This document shows, in pieces, positions 38,315 through 47,321 of a stretch of 64,000 nucleotides of DNA. The notes below the pieces were generated by a model. The model had not been told where the DNA came from, searched no databases, and worked only from the letters and a program-made list of their open reading frames with translations. A program made the position numbers and the translations under genes. Position 1 is the first letter of the stretch, and each line of letters starts with the position of its first letter. Source of the DNA: Tolumonas auensis DSM 9187 (GTDB taxonomy: Bacteria; Pseudomonadota; Gammaproteobacteria; Enterobacterales; Aeromonadaceae); the NCBI RefSeq assembly GCF_000023065.1, contig NC_012691.1:296501-360500 (forward strand). Reading direction: 5' to 3'.

Positions 38315-39400
38315 TTACTCCAGCAGTGCCACTGCTTTTATTTGGGCCCACACCGTCATTCCGCTCTGTAACTGCAACGCTTTTGCAGAACGCTGGGTTA
38401 TTCTGGCAAGTAGCGGCTGCTGGCCTGCCTGTAATTTAATCAGTAAATGCCCGGGGGTATCTGCCGGCACCATACCGGTTATGGTTGCAGGCAAAAGATT
38501 CAGAATACTGGAATCAACGGCTTTATGCAGACTCAGGCTGACATCGCGGGCATCAATCCGGCAGCGGACACTGCTACCCAGTGCCTGTGCGGTTTGGGCC
38601 ACCAGTAATGACATCTGATCGGATGTCTTGGTTTTTAATTCCGCCAGCCCGTCATCTTCCAGTTCGTGTAATGTCATCTCCCATACCACGCCCGCCTGTT
38701 CGGTGAAATCTGCCGGCAAATCCAGACGTGTTAAGGTTTCATTCAATGCGCCGCTAGCCACAACTTTTCCCTGCTGTAGCAAGACCAGATGATCTGCCAG
38801 CCGGGAAACTTCATCAGCAGCATGACTGACATAAATGATCGGAATAGAAAGCTGTCGGTGCAAGCGTTCCAGATAGGGCAGAATTTCCTGTTTTCTTGCC
38901 TGATCGAGCGCCGACAAAGGTTCATCCATCAGCAAGATCCTGGGTGCCAGCAGCAGTGCGCGGGCGATGGCGACCCGCTGACGTTCTCCTCCGGAGAGTT
39001 GATGAGGGTGCCGCTGCAACAGCGACTGAATACCTAACAGCTGACAGATATAACTCTGGTCGGCTTTCGGATGCTGGGGCGGAAGGCGTTTTACGCCGAA
39101 CAGCAAGTTTTGTTCTACGGATAGATGCGGAAACAGACTGGCTTCCTGAAAGACATAACCGAGGGCACGTTGGTGGGGCGGGATGAAAATATTCCGGGCG
39201 GAATCCTGCCAGACTTCATCACCGATAGCGATATAAGCATCCGGCAATTTCTCCAGTCCTGCTATTGCCCGCAGACAGGTTGTTTTACCGCAGCCGGAAG
39301 GACCAAACAGCGCACTGACGCCTTGTCCGGGAAGCTGTAACGCAACATCCAGCTGAAATTCACTGCGTGACCAGCATAAGCGAATTTCAATATCATGCAT
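38315..39400 (-). CDS. modC: molybdate ABC transporter ATPase
   Basis: This is a 361-aa ATPase with Walker A GPSGCGKTT, signature LSGGERQRVAIARAL, Walker B ILLMDEPLSALD and the switch histidine in IIYVSHAADEV. A C-terminal TOBE/Mop-type domain (about 290-355) is typical of ModC. It powers molybdate import with ModB and overlaps modB by 8 bases. The operon runs modE-modB-modC, with no modA in the window. Confidence 0.93.
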   Translation of the reverse strand: MHDIEIRLCWSRSEFQLDVALQLPGQGVSALFGPSGCGKTTCLRAIAGLEKLPDAYIAIGDEVWQDSARNIFIPPHQRALGYVFQEASLFPHLSVEQNLLFGVKRLPPQHPKADQSYICQLLGIQSLLQRHPHQLSGGERQRVAIARALLLAPRILLMDEPLSALDQARKQEILPYLERLHRQLSIPIIYVSHAADEVSRLADHLVLLQQGKVVASGALNETLTRLDLPADFTEQAGVVWEMTLHELEDDGLAELKTKTSDQMSLLVAQTAQALGSSVRCRIDARDVSLSLHKAVDSSILNLLPATITGMVPADTPGHLLIKLQAGQQPLLARITQRSAKALQLQSGMTVWAQIKAVALLE

Positions 39401-40070
39401 GATGTGTTCTCCGGCTATTGCCGAACCAGTAGATCAACATCAGGGCCAGCATTGCAAATATCACCATGCCTCCCGCCAGCCAGTGTGCCTGCTGATACTC
39501 CTGATTTTCCACATGCTCATACAGCAGTATCGATAACACCTTGGTTTCTCCGGGAATGCTGCCACCAATCATCAGCACGACACCGAACTCACCGATACTG
39601 TGGCAAAATGCCATGACCGCTGCGGTGACCAGACCAGGCCGGGCCAGAGGAAGTGCGACAGAAAAAAAGCAATCAACAGGTGAAGCGCGCAACGTTGCCG
39701 CTACCTCTAATGGCCGCCGGCCGATGGCTTCAAAAGCATTCTGAATGGGCTGAATAGCAAACGGTAAACTGTGTAAGACCGCGCCGAGTACAATTCCGTT
39801 GAAACTAAAAGGCAGTGCTTGCCAATCCAGGGCGATAAGCAGCTTTCCGGCCGGTCCGTGAGGCCCCAGCAGTAACAACAGATAAAAACCCAATACCGTT
39901 GGCGGTAACACCATCGGCAAGCTTAATGCCGCATTAAATAAGGGTTTATACCGGCTACGGGTTTGCGCCAGCCACCAGGCCAGTGGTGTTGCAATCAATA
40001 ACAAAATTCCGGTCACCAGCAGCGCCAGTTTCAGCGTCAGCCAGACCGTGCTCCAGTCCTGTTCGGTCAC
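39393..40070 (-). CDS. modB: molybdate ABC transporter permease
   Basis: This is a permease of about 225 aa with five to six helices and the EAA-like loop AIGRRPLEVAATLRASPVDCFFSVALPLARPGL, plus GEFGVVLMIGGSIPGET typical of ModB. I place the start at the GTG at 40070, 14 bases after the modE stop, because it gives the usual length and puts the first helix near the N-terminus. An upstream in-frame ATG at 40133 lies inside modE and would add an unrelated Cys-rich leader. Start moderately certain. Confidence 0.88.
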   Translation of the reverse strand: MTEQDWSTVWLTLKLALLVTGILLLIATPLAWWLAQTRSRYKPLFNAALSLPMVLPPTVLGFYLLLLLGPHGPAGKLLIALDWQALPFSFNGIVLGAVLHSLPFAIQPIQNAFEAIGRRPLEVAATLRASPVDCFFSVALPLARPGLVTAAVMAFCHSIGEFGVVLMIGGSIPGETKVLSILLYEHVENQEYQQAHWLAGGMVIFAMLALMLIYWFGNSRRTHHA

Positions 40071-40083
40071 TTTTGTCGTCTCT

Positions 40084-40935
40084 TCATCCGGAATAACCGC
40101 ACAGCAACACCGAGGATGCCTTGAATGCGGCACAGACCTCCTGATTTTCCATCAGTTGCATGGTGTTGACGCTTTCTGTCGTCACCACTGCACATACGCT
40201 CTTATCTCCCGGTAAGTTGATTACCACTTCGCTGTTGACCGGTCCCTGATGAATTTTGCTGATTTGTCCCCAGAGCTGATTACGGGGCGATAATTTCAGC
40301 TGACGATCAGTCACGAGCATTACTGACGATGATTTCACCAGGGCATACAATTCTTGACCCAAGGCGATGCCCAGAGTTTCTGCTGACTCACGGGTGATCA
40401 CGGCAATCAGTTGTACATTGTCACTGAGCTGCAGGGTCACCTCGAAATCCACCGGTGCGGTATGCATCGCGACCACAGTGCCTATAAATTGATTACGGGC
40501 ACTGCTGCGCATTGAGATACGGCGAAGTAAGCGACGAAATTGGCCAATATCATAATAATCATTGCCTTGCTGACACGATGCTCTCTGCAGCTGTTGTTGA
40601 ATCCGGGCCAGGGCCTGCTGATATTCCGTCTGCAATGCACGATATAAGGCGACAGCCTGTTTTCCGTAAGCGGTCAGTTGTGTGCCCCCGCCGTTTTTAC
40701 CACCGGCGGTGCGTATCACCAGCGGTTGCTCCGCCAGATTGTTCATTTCATCCAGTGCATCCCAGGCGGCACGGTATGACAGGGGGATCGACTTTGCGGC
40801 CTGTGATAATGAACCGAGTCTTTCAATTGCTTCCAGCAATTGGATCCGGGAATCCCCTAAAGAGGGCCCTACTTCGGTGCATAATTTCAATTCCCCCAGC
40901 AATGACGGCTGAGTCGATGTTAGGCGCCTGGACAT
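40084..40935 (-). CDS. modE: molybdate-responsive regulator ModE
   Basis: This is a 283-aa full-length ModE. It has an N-terminal winged helix (about 25-130, with LSQAAKSIPLSYRAAWDALDEMNNLAEQPLVIRTAGGKNGGGTQLT) and two Mop/TOBE molybdate-binding domains in tandem (ARNQFIGTVVAMHTAPVDFEV and PRNQLWGQISKIHQGPVNSEVVI). With molybdate bound, ModE represses transporter genes. It heads the modE-modB-modC unit, and an operator-like palindrome lies just upstream. Confidence 0.94.
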   Translation of the reverse strand: MSRRLTSTQPSLLGELKLCTEVGPSLGDSRIQLLEAIERLGSLSQAAKSIPLSYRAAWDALDEMNNLAEQPLVIRTAGGKNGGGTQLTAYGKQAVALYRALQTEYQQALARIQQQLQRASCQQGNDYYDIGQFRRLLRRISMRSSARNQFIGTVVAMHTAPVDFEVTLQLSDNVQLIAVITRESAETLGIALGQELYALVKSSSVMLVTDRQLKLSPRNQLWGQISKIHQGPVNSEVVINLPGDKSVCAVVTTESVNTMQLMENQEVCAAFKASSVLLCGYSG

Positions 40936-40958
40936 ATCTACCTCTCTGAATTCATAGT

Positions 40959-40982
40959 TGTTATGCGTTTTTTCATATAACG
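40959..40982. promoter_or_regulatory. ModE-box-like palindrome upstream of modE
   Basis: TGTTATGCG (40959-40967) and CATATAACG (40974-40982) form an imperfect inverted repeat around six T. The arms CGTTATATG and TGTTATGCG resemble the CGTTATATA half-site of enteric ModE operators. Position, 24 bp before the modE start, fits autorepression. Confidence 0.6.
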
Positions 40983-41076
40983 ACCCGTTTATCGTGCTTT
41001 AAAACGGCACAAAACAGATACTGATGAATTCGGGGAGTGCAACAATTGTTCCCGGATACAATATTTCTTCAGGTGC

Positions 41077-41102
41077 AGACGCAGCAAACATGCTGCGTCT
41101 GT
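41077..41102 (-). terminator. hairpin after the luxR-type gene
   Basis: CAGACGCAGCA (41077-41087) and TGCTGCGTCTG (41092-41102) form a perfect 11-bp stem with a 4-base loop, 11 bases beyond the stop of the LuxR-type gene. The T run is poor, so termination efficiency is uncertain. Confidence 0.6.
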
Positions 41103-41112
41103 ATTTCAGGTG

Positions 41113-41877
41113 TCAGGCAGAGAGGGATTGCGGACTCTGGAGCAGATGGGTCAGATTGATTCGGGTCACTGTGTGTGCCAGTTCACCGGTAATAATATTT
41201 TTTGCCACTGTCTGATAGCGGTTCTTACAGCCGCTCTTCCGGATGGCATTATTCAGATGAAAGTTTACGGTGCGCTCTGTAATACCCAGGATCTGTGCAA
41301 TTTCCCATGAAGTTTTACCTTCACTCACCCAGAACAGACATTCTTTTTCCCGGCCGGAAAGATTTGATTGTTCCGGAGAAAACAGCTGAATTGCCTGTTC
41401 CTGGAGAATATGTCCCAGATAGCTTAAGTGAAAAAAGTCCTGAAGCCGGATCGGTTCTTTCTTGTGACGGCTCAATGCAAAATAACCACAAAAACCAGCA
41501 GGACCATGCAACGGTACTGCTATCCCTTCTTCCATTCCAAACTGCCGCCAGCAGTCCATCGGGAGGAAATTTTCATGTTCCGGTTTGGCTTCAGACTGCC
41601 AGAATAATGGCCGGCTTTGGGTTTGCGCGCGCTGATATAATGAATCATTCTGGATCGTGTTGTTTTTAGCATAGTGCTCTGCCCAGTTGTCCGGTGTTTG
41701 CGTCAGCAGAGTAAGATCCGTTTGTTGCAGGCCGCGACGTAATGTCAGGCATAACTGGTAATACTCAAAGTTATTGGCTGCACATAATATTGTCAGCTGA
41801 TTAGCCAGCATCTGAGGGGTTTTGCAGTTTTGGATACGAAAGTGCTGCTCTTCCTGAGGAAAAGTAAAATTTTGCAT
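41113..41877 (-). CDS. LuxR-type quorum-sensing regulator (solo)
   Basis: This is a 254-aa regulator with an N-terminal autoinducer-binding domain and a C-terminal LuxR helix-turn-helix (about 183-226, LSGREKECLFWVSEGKTSWEIAQILGITERTVNFHLNNAIRKSG). Of the six residues usually invariant in acyl-homoserine-lactone receptors, W65, Y69, D78, W93 and G118 can be aligned, but the Pro after the Asp is Ser79. No luxI-type synthase is seen in the window, so it is a solo that may sense self-made, foreign or non-AHL signals. It is divergent from glmU. Confidence 0.87.
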   Translation of the reverse strand: MQNFTFPQEEQHFRIQNCKTPQMLANQLTILCAANNFEYYQLCLTLRRGLQQTDLTLLTQTPDNWAEHYAKNNTIQNDSLYQRAQTQSRPLFWQSEAKPEHENFLPMDCWRQFGMEEGIAVPLHGPAGFCGYFALSRHKKEPIRLQDFFHLSYLGHILQEQAIQLFSPEQSNLSGREKECLFWVSEGKTSWEIAQILGITERTVNFHLNNAIRKSGCKNRYQTVAKNIITGELAHTVTRINLTHLLQSPQSLSA

Positions 41878-41990
41878 TATGTTGTTATCCCGCGTTTTTA
41901 TTAGTAATTAGTTGTCAGTTGACTACGGTAAAATAAGATACATGATGTGACATATTTTGCGCATTTAATTCAGTGCGGACGCACCAAGAA

Positions 41991-42009
41991 AATCTGACAG
42001 GGTCAGATT
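41991..42009. promoter_or_regulatory. palindrome between the luxR-type gene and glmU
   Basis: AATCTGAC (41991-41998) and GTCAGATT (42002-42009) are perfect inverted repeats around AGG, about 110 bp from each flanking start codon. The CTG/CAG arms recall lux boxes, but the spacing (CTG-N7-CAG) is shorter than the usual N10. Could be an operator or a small hairpin. Confidence 0.45.
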
Positions 42010-42117
42010 GGATTGAATGGCATAAAATTTGATTCTGTTAATTTGCATTGGATAGTTCTGTGCCGGGCCAGCCGTTTTCTTCTAGAATAGCGACATCTGT
42101 ATCGATCGAGGTTCGTT

Positions 42118-43482
42118 ATGTCTCTGCATGTCGTTATTCTTGCCGCGGGTAAAGGTACCCGTATGCGTTCATCTTTACCTAAAGTCCTTCATCCGGTTGC
42201 CGGACGTCCCATGGTCAGCCATGTGATTGATACTGCGCGTAGTTTAAATGCGGAGAAGATCCATCTGGTTTACGGGCATGGCGGAGAGGCAATGCAGGCC
42301 AGATTAAACGATGCTGATGTCGAATGGGTTCTGCAGGCTGAACAGCTCGGTACCGGTCACGCGGTGGCGCAGGCTATGCCGACAATTCCAGATCATGCCA
42401 AAGTATTGGTGTTATACGGCGACACACCTCTGATTAGTCCGGTCACTTTAGAAACCTTGCTGACTATCCAGCCTGCTAATGGTATCGGTCTGCTGACGGT
42501 ATCACTGGCTAATCCGACCGGTTATGGTCGCATTTTGCGGGCTGACGGGCAGGTCGTCGGTATTGTGGAACAAAAAGATGCCACAGCAGAACAACAATTG
42601 ATCAATGAGGTAAATACCGGTGTGCTGGTGGCGCCTGCGAAACAGCTTAAACAATGGCTGTCCGGCTTAACCAATCTGAATGCGCAGGGCGAATATTATC
42701 TGACGGATGTGATTGCTGCGGCACATCATTCCGGCAGTTCAATTCAGACCGCACAGCCTGTCTGCGCGCAGGAAGTGGAAGGTGCAAATAATCGTCTGCA
42801 ACTGGCACAACTGGAGCGTTTCTACCAGAAGCGAGCTGCAGAACAGCTGATGCTGGAAGGGGTGACGCTGCTCGATCCTGCACGTTTTGATCTGCGTGGG
42901 ACCCTGCAGTGTGGTGAAGATGTATTGCTTGATGTGAATGTGATCATTGAAGGACAGGTTGAGCTGGGGCATCGTGTGCAGATTGGGGCCGGCTGCGTTC
43001 TTAAAAACTGCCGGATTGCGGATGACAGCATTATCAGCCCATATTCCATTATTGAAGGTTCTGTACTGGCTGAAGGCTGTACTGTTGGCCCATTTGCCCG
43101 GTTACGTCCGGGTGCCGAACTGGCTGCTCAGGCGCATGTGGGAAACTTTGTCGAACTGAAAAATGCCAGACTGGGGCTGGGTTCAAAAGCCGGCCATCTT
43201 TCCTATCTTGGCGACAGCGAGATTGGCGCTAATGTAAATATCGGCGCGGGAACGATCACCTGCAATTATGATGGTGCCAATAAACATAAAACTATCATTG
43301 AGGACGATGTCTTCGTCGGCTCTGATACTCAGCTGGTAGCGCCTGTGAGAGTCGCAAAAGGGGCCACGCTGGGGGCAGGCTCCACCATCACCCGCGATGT
43401 AGGGGAAGATGAACTGGTTCTGACCCGGGTGCGCCAGCACCACATTACCGGTTGGCACCGTCCGGTAAAACAAAAGAAATAA
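42118..43482 (+). CDS. glmU: bifunctional UDP-GlcNAc pyrophosphorylase / GlcN-1-P acetyltransferase
   Basis: This is a 454-aa enzyme that makes UDP-GlcNAc, the precursor of peptidoglycan and lipid A. The N-terminal nucleotidyltransferase domain (about 1-230) starts [27 protein letters not shown]. The C-terminal left-handed beta-helix acetyltransferase (about 250-454) carries hexapeptide repeats such as [39 protein letters not shown]. It is followed by a DeoR-type regulator and glmS, a grouping common in this class. Confidence 0.97.
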
Positions 43483-43503
43483 ACGTCCATCCGCGTATTT
43501 CCG

Positions 43504-43535
43504 GCCCACCGTCTGTGTGGGCTCTTAAATTTCCC
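43504..43535 (+). terminator. terminator-like hairpin after glmU
   Basis: GCCCAC (43504-43509) pairs with GTGGGC (43517-43522) around a 7-base loop, followed by a moderately T-rich stretch. It lies 21 bases past the glmU stop. Confidence 0.55.
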
Positions 43536-43596
43536 CGGGAAAAACCTTTTTCATCTGCTTGAACTTTCTTTTTGTAAGCATATACTGCTCGTTAAA

Positions 43597-43609
43597 TTTC
43601 GAATCGAAA
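43597..43609. promoter_or_regulatory. TTTCGA palindrome before the DeoR-type gene
   Basis: TTTCGA-A-TCGAAA is a perfect palindrome ending 8 bases before the ATG at 43618. DeoR-family regulators often bind sites rich in TTTCG/CGAAA. It overlaps where a ribosome-binding site would be, and none is seen, which suggests tight self-control. Confidence 0.5.
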
Positions 43610-43617
43610 CAAAAGTG

Positions 43618-44391
43618 ATGATCAAGCGAAACACACAGCAGCGCCGGCATGCCATTATCTCTCTGTTGAATGAGCAGGGTGAAGTCAGCGTCGAAGATCT
43701 GTCACAGCGTTTTGAAACGTCAGAAGTCACCATTCGTAAAGACCTGGCCGAGCTGGAACGTAGTGGAGTGTTGCTGCGTCGTTATGGTGGTGCCATTCCA
43801 CTGCCGTCAGAAATTCTGGCAGAGGAAGTTCCGGCCAAAGTTTCGAAACGAAAGTTAGCCATCGCTCAGGCCGCTGTTCAGCATATCCGTGATCATAACC
43901 GCATCATTATCGACAGCGGCAGTACCACGGGAGCCATGATCCCGTTGCTGGCGACAAAACGCGGTCTGGTGGTCATGACTAACTCACTGACAGTCGCACA
44001 GGCACTGCGTGAACTGGAAAATGAACCAACATTGTTAATGACCGGCGGGACCTGGGATCCGCATTCTGAAGCTTTTCAGGGGCAAGTCGCGGAGCAGGTG
44101 TTGCGTTCCTATGATTTTGATCAGCTGTTTATCGGTGCCGATGGTGTTGATCCGGCTCGTGGCACGATAACCTTCAATGAGTTGGTTGGTCTGTCCCGGG
44201 TAATGGCGGAAGTCGCACGTGAAGTCATTGTGCTGGTGGATTCTGAAAAGTTTGGCCGTCGCATTCCGAATCTGGAGCTGCCGTGGAGTGCGATTGATAC
44301 CCTGATCACCGATGACGGGATTGGGGAAGAACTGAAAGTACAAATTGAACAACATGGTGTGCGGGTCATTCGTGTGCCGGTAACAGGTTGA
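43618..44391 (+). CDS. DeoR-family regulator linked to glmS
   Basis: This is a 257-aa DeoR/GlpR-type regulator. The N-terminal helix-turn-helix (TQQRRHAIISLLNEQGEVSVEDLSQRFETSEVTIRKDLAELERSGVLLRRYGGAI) is followed by a sugar-phosphate-sensing DeoRC domain with DSGSTTGAMIPLLA and LFIGADGVDPARGTITFNE. Lying between glmU and glmS, it very likely controls glmS in response to amino-sugar phosphate. GTG at 43615 directly precedes the ATG and could be used. TTTCG-type palindromes lie before it and before glmS. Confidence 0.88.
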   Translation: MIKRNTQQRRHAIISLLNEQGEVSVEDLSQRFETSEVTIRKDLAELERSGVLLRRYGGAIPLPSEILAEEVPAKVSKRKLAIAQAAVQHIRDHNRIIIDSGSTTGAMIPLLATKRGLVVMTNSLTVAQALRELENEPTLLMTGGTWDPHSEAFQGQVAEQVLRSYDFDQLFIGADGVDPARGTITFNELVGLSRVMAEVAREVIVLVDSEKFGRRIPNLELPWSAIDTLITDDGIGEELKVQIEQHGVRVIRVPVTG

Positions 44392-44403
44392 TAACTTAAT
44401 TAA

Positions 44404-44416
44404 ACGAATATTTCGT
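44404..44416. promoter_or_regulatory. ACGAA-TAT-TTCGT palindrome before glmS
   Basis: The symmetric ACGAA (44404-44408) and TTCGT (44412-44416) share the TTCG/CGAA core with the site before the DeoR-type gene. It lies 80 bp before the glmS start, in the gap between the two genes, and is a candidate operator for that regulator. Confidence 0.5.
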
Positions 44417-44495
44417 ATATAGATAAGCAAGCAAACTTACAGTGATGTCTCTGCGTTCTATATACCAAGTCTGAGCAGATTGGAGAAAAATAAAC

Positions 44496-46331
44496 ATGTG
44501 TGGAATCGTCGGTGCAGTAGCTCAACGTGATATCGCTGAAATTCTGGTGGAAGGCCTTCGTCGTCTGGAATATCGCGGTTACGACTCAGCCGGTGTGGCA
44601 ATTATAAGCCCGCAAGGTGAATTACAGCGTGTGCGTCGTTTAGGTAAGGTGCAGGAATTAGCGGCTGCACTGGAGCAACAACCTTTGTCCGGCGGTATTG
44701 GTATTGCGCATACCCGTTGGGCGACGCATGGCGAACCTTCCGAAGCTAACGCGCATCCACATGTGTCGAATGGCGATCTGGCAGTAGTACATAACGGTAT
44801 TATCGAAAACTATGAAGAACTGCGGGAAAAGCTGCAGGGTTTAGGCTACGAATTTGTTTCCCAGACTGATACCGAAGTCATCGTTCATCTGGTGCATCAT
44901 TACCTGAAAACCTCAGATAGCCTGTTGCAGGCACTGCAAACTACAGTGAAAGATCTGCGTGGTGCTTACGGTACGGTACTTATGGATCGTCGTGATCCTT
45001 CCCGTCTGGTTGTTGCCCGTTCCGGTTCTCCGCTTGTTATCGGTCGCGGTCTGGGCGAGAACTTCATCGCATCTGATCAGCTGGCGTTATTGCCGGTTAC
45101 CCGTCGTTTTATTTTCCTGGAAGAGGGTGATGTCGCGGAAGTTACCCGTCGTGGTGTACAGATCTTTAACGTGGCTGGTCAGCCGGTAGAACGCGCAGAA
45201 ATTGAATCTGAATTATCGCACGATGCCGGTGATAAAGGTCATTATCGTCATTATATGCAGAAAGAGATTTACGAACAGCCACAAGCGATCCTGAACACAC
45301 TGGAAGGCCGGTTAGTTGGCAATCATATTGTGCCTGAAGCTTTCGGTACGCATGCTCGTGAAATTTTCCAGAAAGTAAAACATGTGCAGATTGTTGCCTG
45401 TGGTACTTCTTACCATTCCGGCATGGTCGCACGTTACTGGTTTGAATCGCTGGCTGGCGTTTCCTGTAACATTGAAATTGCCTCTGAGTTCCGTTATCGC
45501 AAATCCGTTGTGCATCCGAACAGTCTGATCATCACCCTGTCTCAGTCAGGTGAAACGGCTGATACCCTCGCAGCACTGCGCCTGGCGAAGGAGCTGGGTT
45601 ATATGGCAAGTCTGACACTATGTAATGTGCCGGGCTCTTCATTGGTACGGGAATCCGACCTGGCCTTTATGACCCGCGCCGGTGCTGAAATCGGTGTCGC
45701 TTCTACCAAAGCATTTACTACTCAGTTAACAGGTCTGCTGATGCTGGTGACTGCAATTGGTCGTTGCAATGGTCAGATGACCGAAACAGATGAGCGTTGT
45801 GTTGCCAGTGCATTACAGGCCTTGCCTTCACAAATCGAACAGGCTCTGAAACTGGATAAACAGATTGAGCCATTGGCGGAACAATTTGCCAATAAACAGC
45901 ACAGCCTGTTTTTAGGTCGCGGTGATCAATATCCGATCGCGATGGAAGGTGCGCTGAAACTGAAAGAGATCAGTTATATTCATGCGGAAGCTTATGCTGC
46001 TGGCGAATTGAAGCATGGCCCGCTGGCATTGATCGATAGCGAAATGCCAATCATTGTGGTCGCTCCTAACAATGAATTGCTGGAAAAACTGAAATCGAAC
46101 GTGGAAGAAGTGCGTGCGCGTGGTGGTTTGTTGTATGTGTTTGCTGATCGGGCTGCTGGTTTCAGCAGTGACGACACCATGCGGGTTATGCCGATGGAAA
46201 GCGTTGCAGACATTATTGCGCCAATTGTGTACACCATCCCGATGCAGTTGCTGGCTTATCATATCGCACTAATCAAAGGTACCGATGTGGATCAGCCGCG
46301 CAATCTGGCTAAATCGGTTACAGTCGAATAA
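44496..46331 (+). CDS. glmS: glutamine-fructose-6-phosphate aminotransferase (isomerising)
   Basis: This is a 611-aa enzyme making glucosamine-6-P from fructose-6-P and glutamine. The N-terminal glutaminase begins [10 protein letters not shown], with Cys as residue 2 after Met removal the nucleophile. Two SIS domains follow ([18 protein letters not shown] and [24 protein letters not shown]), and the C-terminus ends [13 protein letters not shown]. The last codons are the recognition site of Tn7 TnsD, and a Tn7-like element is inserted 25 bp after the stop. The coding sequence is intact, as expected for this benign insertion mode. Confidence 0.98.
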   Translation: MCGIVGAVAQRDIAEILVEGLRRLEYRGYDSAGVAIISPQGELQRVRRLGKVQELAAALEQQPLSGGIGIAHTRWATHGEPSEANAHPHVSNGDLAVVHNGIIENYEELREKLQGLGYEFVSQTDTEVIVHLVHHYLKTSDSLLQALQTTVKDLRGAYGTVLMDRRDPSRLVVARSGSPLVIGRGLGENFIASDQLALLPVTRRFIFLEEGDVAEVTRRGVQIFNVAGQPVERAEIESELSHDAGDKGHYRHYMQKEIYEQPQAILNTLEGRLVGNHIVPEAFGTHAREIFQKVKHVQIVACGTSYHSGMVARYWFESLAGVSCNIEIASEFRYRKSVVHPNSLIITLSQSGETADTLAALRLAKELGYMASLTLCNVPGSSLVRESDLAFMTRAGAEIGVASTKAFTTQLTGLLMLVTAIGRCNGQMTETDERCVASALQALPSQIEQALKLDKQIEPLAEQFANKQHSLFLGRGDQYPIAMEGALKLKEISYIHAEAYAAGELKHGPLALIDSEMPIIVVAPNNELLEKLKSNVEEVRARGGLLYVFADRAAGFSSDDTMRVMPMESVADIIAPIVYTIPMQLLAYHIALIKGTDVDQPRNLAKSVTVE

Positions 46332-46356
46332 TAATACAGCAGTAAAAACAGGGAGA
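46332..46356. other. attTn7 spacer and presumed target-site duplication
   Basis: Exactly 25 bp separate the glmS stop from the transposon's TGT end, the spacing known for Tn7. The last five bases, GGAGA (46352-46356), should be the 5-bp target duplication; the other copy is expected beyond the window next to the left end. Confidence 0.85.
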
Positions 46357-46447
46357 TGTTGGTTAACATTATATTCTTAAACTTGACATTAAATTCGTAA
46401 AGTTTGACAAAATATATGTAAACTTGACATTATATTTGAAAACTATA
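46357..46447. repeat. Tn7R-like end with four TnsB binding repeats
   Basis: After the terminal TGT, four repeats of the form (G/A)ACATTATATT-N-TTAAACTTGA start near 46365, 46385, 46406 and 46426, with spacing of 20-21 bases and slight overlap. Their number, order and spacing are as in the Tn7 right end. Three contain TTGACA, a good -35 hexamer, so TnsB binding could also control the tns promoter, as proposed for Tn7. Confidence 0.88.
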
Positions 46448-46490
46448 AAAGTCCAGCTATGCTTGATTAAAAAGCATCCTGGACTTTTTT
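46447..46490 (+). terminator. terminator-like hairpin abutting the tnsA start
   Basis: AAAAGTCCAG (46447-46456) pairs with CTGGACTTTT (46479-46488), and ATGCT/AGCAT pairs inside; a run of six T ends right at the tnsA ATG (46491). The only SD-like bases for tnsA (GGA, 46481-46483) lie in the 3' arm. The same arrangement is present in Tn7, so it is conserved. It could stop glmS read-through and mask the tnsA ribosome-binding site. Confidence 0.8.
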
Positions 46491-47321
46491 ATGGCACGTA
46501 AAAATTACTTCTTATCGGAAAAACTGATTGAACAGCGGATCAAGGATGGTCGTGGGCAAGGCTATGTCGAAAAGTATCAACCATGGCTACGCGTTCAGGA
46601 TGTCCCTTCCGATGGTCGATCTCATCGTATTTTCTCTCACAAAACAAAACGCATTCATCATTTATTGTCTGATCTGGAACTTGCGACATTTCTCTTATTT
46701 GACTGGTCAGAAAGTGTTCTGGACATTCGGGAGCAATTTCCTTTGATACGCGATGACACTCGTATCATTGCTCAGAGAGAAGGAATAAAACATCCCGTTA
46801 CTCAAGGTGTTGATCTGGTCATGACGACGGATTTTCTGATTGATGCGAAAGACCCATTTCCGGCTCAATTTGCTGTTCAAGTGAAATATCAGGAATCCTT
46901 CAAAGACCCACGAACCATTGAAAAACTTGATTTAGAACGTTGTTATTGGCAACAAAAAGGTATTCCGTGGGTCACGATTACTGAACAAGACATTGATGTG
47001 CAAATTCGCAAAAACATTGAATGGCTTTACTCCGTAAAAATAGATGACATTACATCAACTAAACAAATATCAGAGACCATGGCATTTTTGCCTGCTGCTG
47101 TCGCGAGATTTTCAGAGTTCTCTGTTATCGATGCTTGTAAGCATATTGATTTAGCGTATGAACTCGAACTCGGTCAATCACTTCGAGATCTCAGACTTCT
47201 TATGGCTAATAGACTCGCTGTTTTTGATATCAGAAAACCTGTTCATCAGTTAAAAATCGCAGATATAAAATTTATGCAATTGAATGGTATGGAGCCGTTT
47301 CTTTATGTGGAAAATCAATGA
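46491..47321 (+). CDS. tnsA: Tn7 transposase subunit TnsA (endonuclease)
   Basis: This is a 276-aa restriction-enzyme-like nuclease that cuts the 5' ends of the transposon, allowing cut-and-paste movement together with TnsB. The catalytic residues fall at the same positions as in Tn7: E63 (SDLELA), D114 (MTTDFL), Q130 and K132 (VQVKY). The N-terminal half, for example PSDGRSHRIFSHKTKRIHHLLSDLELA, is close to the Tn7 protein. The C-terminal half, which contacts TnsC, is more divergent. It overlaps tnsB by 17 bases. Confidence 0.97.
   Translation: MARKNYFLSEKLIEQRIKDGRGQGYVEKYQPWLRVQDVPSDGRSHRIFSHKTKRIHHLLSDLELATFLLFDWSESVLDIREQFPLIRDDTRIIAQREGIKHPVTQGVDLVMTTDFLIDAKDPFPAQFAVQVKYQESFKDPRTIEKLDLERCYWQQKGIPWVTITEQDIDVQIRKNIEWLYSVKIDDITSTKQISETMAFLPAAVARFSEFSVIDACKHIDLAYELELGQSLRDLRLLMANRLAVFDIRKPVHQLKIADIKFMQLNGMEPFLYVENQ

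Noticed and set aside
41991..42009. A canonical lux box.
   Set aside because: The CTG...CAG spacing is 7 instead of 10 bases; kept only as an unassigned palindrome.
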